64,000 nt of DNA from Flavobacterium glaciei (GTDB lineage: Bacteria > Bacteroidota > Bacteroidia > Flavobacteriales > Flavobacteriaceae): NCBI RefSeq assembly GCF_003350545.1, contig NZ_QQBA01000011.1:1-64000 (forward strand), read 5' to 3'. The position numbers were made by a program, and so were the translations under genes. This document shows, piece after piece, positions 25,009 through 33,733 of this stretch. Under the pieces are notes generated by a model. That model saw only the letters and a list, made by a program, of their open reading frames with translations, did no database searches and was not told the origin of the DNA. How positions within the stretch are numbered: position 1 is the first letter of the stretch; every line of letters begins with the position of its first letter.

Positions 25009-27960
25009 ATGAAAACAATTTATAAAAAGTTGTTGATTTTAGTACTGCTACTCCCTTTTAGTATTCTAGCTCAGAATACTGTTGGCGGAACTGTTCTTGA
25101 TAAAGTCTCAGGACAGCCAATTCCTGGGGTAAATGTAAATTTGCAAGGTGCGGCTAATGGTGTTTCTACTGATTTTGATGGTAAATATCAGTTATCTAAT
25201 GTTAAGAAAGGCGATAAAATCGTTTTTTCTTATATCGGATATAAAAATACTGTTGTGGATTATGTTGCCCAAAAATCAATAAACGTTTCTTTAGAAGAAG
25301 ATGCTAATCAACTAAAAGAAGTTGTAATCCAAGTGGGTTACGGTACTGTTAAGAAAAAAGATGCTACAGGATCTGTAACAGTTCTGACAACTAAAGATTT
25401 TAATAAAGGACCTGTAGTTTCTGCGGATCAGATGATTCAGGGTAAAGTTGCTGGTTTGCAAATTATTAATGGTGGAGGATCTCCAGGTGAAGGTGCTACA
25501 ATTAGAATCAGAAGTGGATCTTCTTTGTCTGCAAATAACGATCCTTTATATGTAATTGATGGTATTCCAGTTGCTGCAGGTGGAATTACGGGTGGTAGAA
25601 ACCCATTGTCAACAATCAATCAAAACAATATCGAATCTATTTCGGTATTAAAGGACGCTTCGGCAACTGCTATTTACGGTTCTCGTGCTTCTAACGGGGT
25701 AATTATCATTACTACTAAAAGAGGAAAAGCGGGTGAAATAAAGGTGAATTATAATGGAAATTTCCAAGTTTCAGAAATAGTGAACAAAGTAGATGCTTTG
25801 AATAGTACACAATTTAGAGATTTTGTAAATGCAAACGGAACAGCTGCTCAAATAGCTTTACTGGGTGATGCAGATACAGATTGGCAAAATGAAATTTTCA
25901 GAACAGCAATAGGTACAGACCACAATATCGCATTGAGCGGTGGGGTTGATAATGTTGTGTACAGAGCTTCTGTAGGATATGCTAATTTAAATGGTATCCT
26001 AAAAAGAGACAATATGGAAAGATCAACTTTAGGTGTAAATGTCACAGGAAATTTCTTGGATAACCACCTAAAAATTGAATTAAACAACAACACGTCTTTG
26101 ATTAAAAATAATTACAGTAATCGTGGGGCTATAGGCGCTGCAATTAGCTATGATCCTACTCAAAGAATTACTAGAGATTCTGACGGAAATTATTACCAAT
26201 GGTATAATTTAAATAACGGAAAGGAAGAATTGAATCAATTGGCAGGTAGAAATCCGTTATCATTAATCGAACAACAAAACAACTACGGAACTTCATACAG
26301 AAGCATTGGAAATATTCAAACCGAATATAAAATGCACTTTTTGCCGGAATTGAAAGCAGTTGCTAATTTAGGTTACGATCAGTTGAGCGGAAGGTCTTAT
26401 GGTAATACAGATGCTAAATATCTAAATGGAACACCTGGTTCAGGATTCAATAATACGTACGAAAATACTAGTACCAGAAATAACAAATTGATGGATTTGT
26501 ACTTGAACTATAATAAAAAAGTAGAGTCAATTAACACACAAATCGATTTGACTGGTGGATATTCTTACCAAGATTTCAGAGATAATGGGAATGGATCATC
26601 TTACAATTTTGAGAACAATGTAACTGTGGCAGGAGTTCCAGTTCCATCAAGAGTGAATTTACAATCTTTTTTCGCAAGAACAAATATCTCTATCGCTGAC
26701 AAGTATTTATTGACATTGTCTTACAGACGTGATGGGACTTCAAGATTTACTGAAGAAAATCGTTGGGCAAATTTCCCAGCAGTTGCTTTAGCATGGAAAT
26801 TGAACGAAGAAGACTTTCTGAAAGATATTGAAAGTATTTCTACTTTAAAACTTCGTGGTGGTTGGGGTATTACAGGACAGCAAGATATTGGTGTTAGCTA
26901 TCCATCTATTCCATTGTATTTAATATCTAATAGTACTGCACAATATCAATTTGGTAATACTTTTACTAATACATACAGACCACAACCTTACAATAGTAAT
27001 TTGAAGTGGGAAGAGACTACAACGATGAATTTAGGTCTTGATTATGGATTTTTAAACAACAGAATTAATGGTAGTATCGATTTATACAAAAGAGATACAG
27101 AAGATTTATTACTGTACACACAAAATCCATCATTCTTTGGATTCTCAAATTATGACAATTACAACATTGGAACTATAGAAAATAAAGGTATTGAATTGGC
27201 TGCTGAGGTAGTGCCAGTTAAAACAGATAATTTCGAATGGACATTAGGAGGTAATGTAACGTTTCAAGATTCAAAAATCACCAAGTTAACGACTACACTT
27301 GACAATACACCTGGAATAAATGTAGGAGGTTATGCAGGTGCAACGGGGAATACAATCCAGAATCACCAAGTAGGATTTTCTCCGAGTTCATTTTTTGTAT
27401 ATGAACAAGGATACGGTGTTGACGGAAAACCAATAGATGGTGTTTTTATCGACCGAAATAAAGATGGAATTGTAAACGAGCAAGATAAATACCGTTTTCA
27501 CAAACCAGCTGCTGATGTTTTTTACGGTTTTAATACAAGTGTAACCTACAAAAACTTTGATATGGCTATGAACTGGAGAGGTTCTTGGGGTAACTATAAC
27601 TACAATAATGTCGATTCTAACAATGGTTCTTACCAAAATATATTGTTAAGAGAGACTGATTTGTCAAATGGTGTAGCTAATGTATTAGAAACTAATTTTG
27701 CTTCGCAAGATTCGAAAAGATACGAATCAGATTACTACATTCAAGATGCCTCATTTGTGAGATTAGATAATGTAAGTATCGGTTATACTTTTAATCAAAA
27801 ACAAAACTCTAATTCATTAATTAAATTGACATTAGCTGCTCAAAATGTTTTATTAATAACAGATTATAGCGGAATAGATCCTGAAATTTCAGGAGGTATT
27901 GATAATAATTTATACCCAAGACCAATTACTTTTACGTTAGGTTTAAACGTTAATTTCTAA
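25009..27960 (+). CDS. susC: SusC/RagA-type TonB-linked outer-membrane transporter
   Basis: A 983-residue outer-membrane protein. A signal peptide (about 1-21, ending ILAQ) is followed by a CarboxypepD_reg-like domain (about 23-100), a TonB-box-like stretch (LKEVVIQVGYGTVKKKDATGSV), and a plug domain carrying MIQGKVAGLQII and NDPLYVIDGIPV. A long beta-barrel ends with the typical aromatic terminus (LGLNVNF). SusC proteins import oligosaccharides with their SusD partner, driven by TonB. Here the neighbours (SusD, SusE, amylases) indicate alpha-glucan oligosaccharides. It starts the plus-strand operon and is divergent from the LacI regulator gene. Confidence 0.96.
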   Translation: MKTIYKKLLILVLLLPFSILAQNTVGGTVLDKVSGQPIPGVNVNLQGAANGVSTDFDGKYQLSNVKKGDKIVFSYIGYKNTVVDYVAQKSINVSLEEDANQLKEVVIQVGYGTVKKKDATGSVTVLTTKDFNKGPVVSADQMIQGKVAGLQIINGGGSPGEGATIRIRSGSSLSANNDPLYVIDGIPVAAGGITGGRNPLSTINQNNIESISVLKDASATAIYGSRASNGVIIITTKRGKAGEIKVNYNGNFQVSEIVNKVDALNSTQFRDFVNANGTAAQIALLGDADTDWQNEIFRTAIGTDHNIALSGGVDNVVYRASVGYANLNGILKRDNMERSTLGVNVTGNFLDNHLKIELNNNTSLIKNNYSNRGAIGAAISYDPTQRITRDSDGNYYQWYNLNNGKEELNQLAGRNPLSLIEQQNNYGTSYRSIGNIQTEYKMHFLPELKAVANLGYDQLSGRSYGNTDAKYLNGTPGSGFNNTYENTSTRNNKLMDLYLNYNKKVESINTQIDLTGGYSYQDFRDNGNGSSYNFENNVTVAGVPVPSRVNLQSFFARTNISIADKYLLTLSYRRDGTSRFTEENRWANFPAVALAWKLNEEDFLKDIESISTLKLRGGWGITGQQDIGVSYPSIPLYLISNSTAQYQFGNTFTNTYRPQPYNSNLKWEETTTMNLGLDYGFLNNRINGSIDLYKRDTEDLLLYTQNPSFFGFSNYDNYNIGTIENKGIELAAEVVPVKTDNFEWTLGGNVTFQDSKITKLTTTLDNTPGINVGGYAGATGNTIQNHQVGFSPSSFFVYEQGYGVDGKPIDGVFIDRNKDGIVNEQDKYRFHKPAADVFYGFNTSVTYKNFDMAMNWRGSWGNYNYNNVDSNNGSYQNILLRETDLSNGVANVLETNFASQDSKRYESDYYIQDASFVRLDNVSIGYTFNQKQNSNSLIKLTLAAQNVLLITDYSGIDPEISGGIDNNLYPRPITFTLGLNVNF

Positions 27961-27976
27961 TACAAATAACAAGAAA

Positions 27977-29569
27977 ATGAAAAAGACACAAATAAAATTA
28001 TTGGGTATTTCATTGTTACTGTTGGTGATGTTATTCCCATCGTGTACAGATGATTTAGACCAAGCTCCAGAAAGTGAGAATGCCATTCCAGGAGAACAAT
28101 TTTTTACCGATGCGGCTTCTTATAAACAAAATTTAGCCAAATTATATGCGGGTTTTGCTACCTCAGGACAATCGGGACCTTCAGGATCTCCTGATATCTC
28201 TGGAATTGATGAAGGGGAAAGCCAATATATTAGAGGACTTTGGTTAATGCAAGAATTAACTACTGATGAAGCAGTTATTGCCTGGAATGACGGAACAATT
28301 AAAGATTTTCATTCTCAAACATGGACATCATTAGACCGTTTTATTGCAGCTACATTTGCACGTTTCTCTTTTCAAATAGTAAACTGTAATGAGTTTTTAA
28401 GACAAACTACAGATGAAAAGTTAACAGCTAGAGGTGTTGATGCGGCTTTAAAAGCTGAAATTGCAACATACAGAGCTGAAGCTCGTTTCTTGAGAGCGAT
28501 GACATACTGGCATTTAATAGACACTTTTGGTGGAGGTTCTTTGGTAACAGAAAATTCGCCAAGTACATTCTTTTACCCAGAGTACGCTTCAAGAGCTGAA
28601 TTGTTCAAATTTGTTGATGAAGAGTTAACAGCAATTACTGCTCTATTGAAAGCTCCAAAAACGAATGAAGCATTTCGTGTAGATCAGGCAGCTGCTTGGA
28701 TGTTGCAAGCTAAATTGTACATGAACGCAAAGGTATATGTAGGAACTGATAAATATGCTGATGCAATTGGTTTGATTAATAAAGTGATTGCTTCTCCTTA
28801 TGAATTGCATACTAATTATAACCAATTGTTTTTTGCTGACAATGATAAAAATGGAGCGCAAAACGAATTCATTTTTGCTATTGCTTTTGATGGTCTTCGT
28901 ACACAAACGTACGGTGGAACTACCTTCTTAACGCACGCGCCAGTAGGCGGAAGTATGAAAGCTTCTGAGTTTGGTATCAACGGTGGATGGGCAGGAATCA
29001 GAACTACGGCAGCTTTTGTTGATAAGTTCAGTGCAAACACAACGGATACACGTGGACAATTTTACAAAGATGGTCAAAGTAAAGAAATAAAAAACATAGG
29101 TACTTTTACAGATGGATATGCGGTTCAGAAATTTAGAAACGTAACCGTAGCTGGAGCACCAGGTTCAGATAAAGCAGGGAATTTCTCGGATTCTGATTAT
29201 CCAATCTTTCGTTTGGCAGATGCTTACTTAATGTACGCTGAATGTGCCGTAAGAGGAGCGGGTGGTAATGTTGCAACAGCTGTAGGGTATGTTAATGCAT
29301 TACGTACAAGAGCAAAAGGAGCGACAGTAACTACAGGAGACCTAAACTTAGATTTCATACTTGACGAAAGAGCAAGAGAATTGCATTGGGAAGGACAAAG
29401 AAGAACGGATTTGATTCGTTTTGGTAAATTTACTGGAGGTAGTTATTTGTGGCCTTGGAAAGGCGGAGTTGCTGGTGGATCACCAACACAATCTTTCAGA
29501 GATTTATTCCCTATTCCAGCATTAGCTTTAGCTTCAAATAGTAAATTACAACAAAATCCAGGATACTAA
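27977..29569 (+). CDS. susD: SusD/RagB-family glycan-binding lipoprotein
   Basis: A 530-residue surface lipoprotein. The lipobox FPSC places Cys23 as the lipid-bearing residue. TPR-like helices (ATYRAEARFLRAMTYWHLIDTFGG is the conserved SusD helix region) and the C-terminal LDERARELHWEGQRRTDLIRFGKF segment are family signatures. SusD caps the SusC barrel and binds the glycan. It begins 16 bp after susC and 21 bp before susE, so these are co-transcribed. The substrate (starch-like glucan) is inferred from the neighbouring GH13 and GH65 enzymes. Confidence 0.96.
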   Translation: MKKTQIKLLGISLLLLVMLFPSCTDDLDQAPESENAIPGEQFFTDAASYKQNLAKLYAGFATSGQSGPSGSPDISGIDEGESQYIRGLWLMQELTTDEAVIAWNDGTIKDFHSQTWTSLDRFIAATFARFSFQIVNCNEFLRQTTDEKLTARGVDAALKAEIATYRAEARFLRAMTYWHLIDTFGGGSLVTENSPSTFFYPEYASRAELFKFVDEELTAITALLKAPKTNEAFRVDQAAAWMLQAKLYMNAKVYVGTDKYADAIGLINKVIASPYELHTNYNQLFFADNDKNGAQNEFIFAIAFDGLRTQTYGGTTFLTHAPVGGSMKASEFGINGGWAGIRTTAAFVDKFSANTTDTRGQFYKDGQSKEIKNIGTFTDGYAVQKFRNVTVAGAPGSDKAGNFSDSDYPIFRLADAYLMYAECAVRGAGGNVATAVGYVNALRTRAKGATVTTGDLNLDFILDERARELHWEGQRRTDLIRFGKFTGGSYLWPWKGGVAGGSPTQSFRDLFPIPALALASNSKLQQNPGY

Positions 29570-29590
29570 TAATTAAAAAAATCGATAAAA

Positions 29591-30661
29591 ATGAAAAATA
29601 TAACTAGATCAATAATTGCTTTATTTGCAGTAGTTGCCTTGTCTTGCAGCGTAGAAGATGTTCAGGACAGACCCGTAATCGAAGGTGTTGATGCGCCTGT
29701 AATTACTGCTCCAACAGCTGGTGCGGCATATGTTTTAAAACCAGAAAACGCAACTGCACAAGCGGAACGTTTTACATGGAAATCTGCTAACTACGGCGGT
29801 GATGTTCAAATCACTTATGCAGTTGAAGTTGATAAAAAAGGAAATGCATTTAAGACTCCACAAGCTATTGGATCTGTAATTGCTGGAAATCAAGTTTCAG
29901 TTACTGTAGAAGCGATGAATAATGCTGCATTAGCACTTAAATTAACACCTTTTGCTCCTGCTGAATTAGAAGTTAGAGTAAAATCTACTGCAGGTGCAAT
30001 GGCGCCAATGCTTTCTAACGTAGTAGGAATCGTTGTTACTCCTTACACAACTGAAAACCCTAAATTATGGGTTCCTGGTGGTTACGCGAAGGCTTCTGGA
30101 TATCCTAATGATTGGGATCCTGCTACATCGCCACAACTTTCTGCTTCAGGATTTGGTAAAGTAGATTTTGAAGGGTACATTAATTTTAATGATGCTAACG
30201 CAGAATATAAATTCACAAGTTTCCCAGAGTGGAAAGGGGAATATGCTGCGGGAGCAACTCCAGGGACATTGGCGCTTACAGGAGATAATCTTAAAATTCC
30301 TGCTGCTGGGTATTATAAAATGGAAGTAGATACTGAAAAATTAACTTACAAAGCGACTAAAATGGTTTGGGGAATTGTAGGTAATGGTACACCAGGCGGT
30401 TGGGACTTAGATACGCCAATGACTTATGATAAAGTTACTAAAAAATGGACTATAACTGTAACTTTAACAACTCAATCTGCTCCAGATAACGGAATGAAAT
30501 TTAGAGCTAATAACAATTGGGATTATAATTTTGGTGACACCGGTGCAAACGGTAGTTTGGAAAGCGGTGGAACAAATATAAGTACAACTGCGGGAATTTA
30601 TTTAATCACTTTAGATCTAAGTAATCCAAGAGCATACACTTACACTATGGTTAAACAATAA
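29591..30661 (+). CDS. susE: SusE/SusF-family surface glycan-binding lipoprotein
   Basis: A 356-residue lipoprotein with lipobox ALSC (Cys19). An N-terminal Ig-like SusE domain (about 30-155) is followed by two repeated beta-sandwich modules (about 160-255 and 258-356), each built around a W-x-G-x/NGTPGGWD-type strand as in starch-binding modules of SusE/SusF. It should hold starch at the cell surface. Only one such protein is encoded here, whereas the Bacteroides prototype has both SusE and SusF. It follows susD closely and is followed by a hairpin with a T-run. Confidence 0.9.
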   Translation: MKNITRSIIALFAVVALSCSVEDVQDRPVIEGVDAPVITAPTAGAAYVLKPENATAQAERFTWKSANYGGDVQITYAVEVDKKGNAFKTPQAIGSVIAGNQVSVTVEAMNNAALALKLTPFAPAELEVRVKSTAGAMAPMLSNVVGIVVTPYTTENPKLWVPGGYAKASGYPNDWDPATSPQLSASGFGKVDFEGYINFNDANAEYKFTSFPEWKGEYAAGATPGTLALTGDNLKIPAAGYYKMEVDTEKLTYKATKMVWGIVGNGTPGGWDLDTPMTYDKVTKKWTITVTLTTQSAPDNGMKFRANNNWDYNFGDTGANGSLESGGTNISTTAGIYLITLDLSNPRAYTYTMVKQ

Positions 30662-30679
30662 TATTTTTTTAATTTGAAA

Positions 30680-30707
30680 GGGCTATCTTATGAATAGCCC
30701 TTTTTTT
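30680..30707 (+). terminator. Intraoperonic terminator/attenuator between susE and the amylase
   Basis: GGGCTAT (30680-30686) and ATAGCCC (30694-30700) form a 7-bp perfect stem with a 7-nt loop, directly followed by seven T residues. It lies 19 nt after the susE stop and only 15 nt before the amylase ATG at 30723. No promoter is evident in between, so some read-through must occur if the amylase is expressed from the susC promoter. Confidence 0.75.
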
Positions 30708-30722
30708 ATAAAACCAAAAGCT

Positions 30723-33611
30723 ATGAAAAAAATTATACTTTTAGTATCGCTATTCCTGTCAATATTGGCTTCGGCTCAGCAACAAACGGTGGTAAATACG
30801 ATTAGCCCTAATCCTTTTGAAGAAACAACATCGATTACCGTAACTATTAGCGGAAGTTCTGTAGATGAAGCAGCTTGGGGAATTTCTGATCATTCTTTGT
30901 ATCTGTGGGCTTGGTCTTATGATACGAATGATGCTAACAGTTTAGATTGTCCAACAAATGGTTCATGGACATCATCTAATGAAGCAAATAAATTAACCTA
31001 CACTGCAGGTGCAGATATCTATAGAATTACATTTACTCCAAATGTTTTCTATAACAGAAATGGAATAGGTAGAATCGGTTTTCTTGTAAAAGCTAAAGAT
31101 GGGACAGGAGACAGAAAATCCCAAGATAATTATGTTGAAGTGGGTGCGTATCAAGTGACATTATCAACACCGGCTGAAAATAGTTCTACAATTATTGCTT
31201 CAGGCGGGAGTTTAAGTATTTCAGCTACTAATACCGGTGGAAATGCTAGTTATGTATTAAAGGCGAATGGTACAACTTTAAATACAAACGCAGCTACTTC
31301 TAGTTATTCTTATAATCACACAAATATTACAGGAAATCAAAACTACGAATTGCAGGTTACTCAAGGAACCACGGTTATTACTAAAAAGTTCAGTGCTATT
31401 GTGAATCCAAATGTAGTTAGCGAGTCGATGCCCGCAGGTTTATTAGACGGAATAAATTATAATGCTACTGATGCTACAAAAGCAACTTTAGTGTTGGATG
31501 CGCCGTTCAAAGATTTTATTTACGTTGCTGGAAGCTTCAATAATTGGCAACCTACGGGTTCTTTTGCCATGAAAAAAGATCCGGCTTCGGGCAAATTTTG
31601 GTTAGAATTGACTGGATTGGTTTCAGGGACAAATTATACATACCAGTATTGGGTAGTTGATGCTAGTCCGATTGCAGGAACGCCTTCATTAGTCAAAACC
31701 GCTGATCCATATTCGACATTGGTTTTGTCTCCTTTTGATGATCCTTATATTCCTGCTTCGACTTATCCAAATTTACCGGTGTATCCAGCGGGTCAAGAGA
31801 GGGAAGTGACGGTATTACAAACAGGAAAAACGCCTTATGCATGGAGTAATGCTACTACAAATTTTGTTAAGCCTGCTAAAGAAAAACTGGTGGTTTACGA
31901 ATTGCTAGTGCGTGATTTTGATGCTAACAGAAGCTATCAGGACTTAATCAATAAAATCGATTATTTCAAAAATTTGAAGATAAACGCAATTGAGTTAATG
32001 CCTGTGATGGAATATGAAGGCAATGAAAGTTGGGGATACAATACCTCTTTTCACATGGCTTTAGATAAATTTTACGGTACTTCAGATAAGTTAAAAGAGT
32101 TTATTGATTTGTGTCATCAAAACGGAATAGCTGTTATTCTTGATATCGCACTGAATCATGCTTTTGGAAGAAATCCAATGGTACGCATGTGGATGAACGA
32201 TGCAGACGGCGATGGTTGGGGTTCTCCTTCTTCAGAAAATCCATATTTTAACTCAACAGCAATGCACAGTTATAATGTTGGAGAAGATTTTAATCATCAA
32301 CAGCCAAGAACACAAAACTATGTGCAACGTGTCATCAAACAGTGGGTTGAAGAATATAAAATTGACGGTTTCCGTTGGGATTTAACCAAAGGATTTACTC
32401 AAAATTGTCCTGCAAATGTAGTTGGTGGTCAAGAAGCTTGTACTGGTGTTAAGCAATCAGATCGAGTGGCTGTTTTGCAAAAATATGCTGATTATTCTTG
32501 GAGTTTAGACCCAACGCATTACACAATTTTTGAACACTTAGGAAATGATGATGAAGAGCAGCTTTGGGCAAATTACAGAATAAATGAAACGCCAAGTAAA
32601 GGAATTATGATGTGGGGAATAATGACTAATCCTTATAATGAATTGTCTATGGGATATTCTGGAAATATTTCTCGTATGAATAGTTCTAGTAGAGGTTTTG
32701 AGGCTCACAGACTTATAGGTTATGCCGAAAGTCATGATGAGGAGCGACTGATGTACAAAAATTTACAATTCGGGAATAGTGCTAATGCAGCTCATAATGT
32801 AAAAACATTAAATATTGCTTTATCCCGAATGTCAGCAATTGGAGCCGTTTCTTTATTAGTTCCTGGACCAAAGATGATTTGGCAGTTTGGAGAACTAGGT
32901 TGGGAAAATTCTATTTTTACCTGTAACAATGGTACTGTAAACACTCCATCGGATGCAACGTCTGGGGATTGTAAGCTAGATACAAAACCACAACCACAAT
33001 GGGCGAGTAATTGGCTTGGTGATACCAACAGAAATAAAATTTATAACGATTGGGCAAAAATGATTACGATGAAAATTGTAGAACCTGTGTTTTCAGGAAC
33101 TGCAACAATGGCAAATACGAATTCGTTGTATCCAAACATCAAAATAACAAATGCTTCTTTGGCGTCAACCCAATTGAAAGATGTTTTGATATTGTCTAAT
33201 TTTAACGTAACCACGCAAAATGTGGCAACAGGATTTCCTTATACAGGGCAGTGGTATAATTTGATGGATAATACAACAATCACGGTGACTAATGTAAATG
33301 ACCCTATAACGATTCCACCGGGTGAATTTCGAATTTATGGAAACAAGATGGCCTCTTTAGCAATAGCTGATTATGAAAAAACACCATCAGTTTTGTTGTA
33401 TCCAAATCCTGCGTCTAGTTATTTTACTTTGAATGCAGCGACTTCTAAAGTTCAGATTTATTCCATCACAGGACAATTGATAAAGAGTTTTGATGCCAAT
33501 CAAACCGCAGGATTTCAATTTTCGGTTAGTGATTTGAATCAGGGCCTTTATTTAGTAAAAGCGTATGATGATAACGATGGAGTTCAGGTATTAAAATTCA
33601 TTAAGGAATAA
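30723..33611 (+). CDS. Secreted GH13 alpha-amylase with T9SS sorting tail
   Basis: A protein of about 962 residues. The ATG at 30723 gives a clean signal peptide (LFLSILASAQ); the frame opens earlier at 30690 inside the terminator. Two beta domains come first (about 25-145 and 150-225), then a CBM48-like module with FIYVAGSFNNWQP (about 255-315). The GH13 barrel has VILDIALNH, IDGFRWD with nucleophile Asp553, TIFEHLGND with acid/base Glu604, and AESHDEERLMY. The last 80 residues (SVLLYPNPASSYFTLN...GLYLVKAYDD...VLKFIKE) are a type A T9SS sorting domain, so the enzyme is exported through the gliding-associated secretion system to the surface or medium. It should start starch breakdown. Confidence 0.95.
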   Translation: MKKIILLVSLFLSILASAQQQTVVNTISPNPFEETTSITVTISGSSVDEAAWGISDHSLYLWAWSYDTNDANSLDCPTNGSWTSSNEANKLTYTAGADIYRITFTPNVFYNRNGIGRIGFLVKAKDGTGDRKSQDNYVEVGAYQVTLSTPAENSSTIIASGGSLSISATNTGGNASYVLKANGTTLNTNAATSSYSYNHTNITGNQNYELQVTQGTTVITKKFSAIVNPNVVSESMPAGLLDGINYNATDATKATLVLDAPFKDFIYVAGSFNNWQPTGSFAMKKDPASGKFWLELTGLVSGTNYTYQYWVVDASPIAGTPSLVKTADPYSTLVLSPFDDPYIPASTYPNLPVYPAGQEREVTVLQTGKTPYAWSNATTNFVKPAKEKLVVYELLVRDFDANRSYQDLINKIDYFKNLKINAIELMPVMEYEGNESWGYNTSFHMALDKFYGTSDKLKEFIDLCHQNGIAVILDIALNHAFGRNPMVRMWMNDADGDGWGSPSSENPYFNSTAMHSYNVGEDFNHQQPRTQNYVQRVIKQWVEEYKIDGFRWDLTKGFTQNCPANVVGGQEACTGVKQSDRVAVLQKYADYSWSLDPTHYTIFEHLGNDDEEQLWANYRINETPSKGIMMWGIMTNPYNELSMGYSGNISRMNSSSRGFEAHRLIGYAESHDEERLMYKNLQFGNSANAAHNVKTLNIALSRMSAIGAVSLLVPGPKMIWQFGELGWENSIFTCNNGTVNTPSDATSGDCKLDTKPQPQWASNWLGDTNRNKIYNDWAKMITMKIVEPVFSGTATMANTNSLYPNIKITNASLASTQLKDVLILSNFNVTTQNVATGFPYTGQWYNLMDNTTITVTNVNDPITIPPGEFRIYGNKMASLAIADYEKTPSVLLYPNPASSYFTLNAATSKVQIYSITGQLIKSFDANQTAGFQFSVSDLNQGLYLVKAYDDNDGVQVLKFIKE

Positions 33612-33642
33612 TATGTTTTGTTTGTTTTGTTTTAAGTGTTTG

Positions 33643-33674
33643 AAAGGCTGTCTTTAATTAGACAGCCTTTTTTT
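33643..33674 (+). terminator. Terminator of the sus operon
   Basis: AAAGGCTGTC (33643-33652) pairs with GACAGCCTTT (33661-33670) around an 8-nt loop, followed by T residues to 33674. It lies 32 nt after the amylase stop codon. Confidence 0.9.
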
Positions 33675-33680
33675 ACATAA

Positions 33681-33710
33681 AAAAACTGCTCCGTTTATGA
33701 AGCAGTTTTT
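33681..33710 (-). terminator. Terminator of the acs operon
   Basis: AAAAACTGCT (33681-33690) and AGCAGTTTTT (33701-33710) form a 10-bp perfect stem with a 10-nt loop. It lies 24 nt beyond the acs stop at 33734 on the minus strand and has U-rich arms on both sides, so it could act in both directions. Confidence 0.8.
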
Positions 33711-33733
33711 CAACAACAAATTAAAACTAAAAA

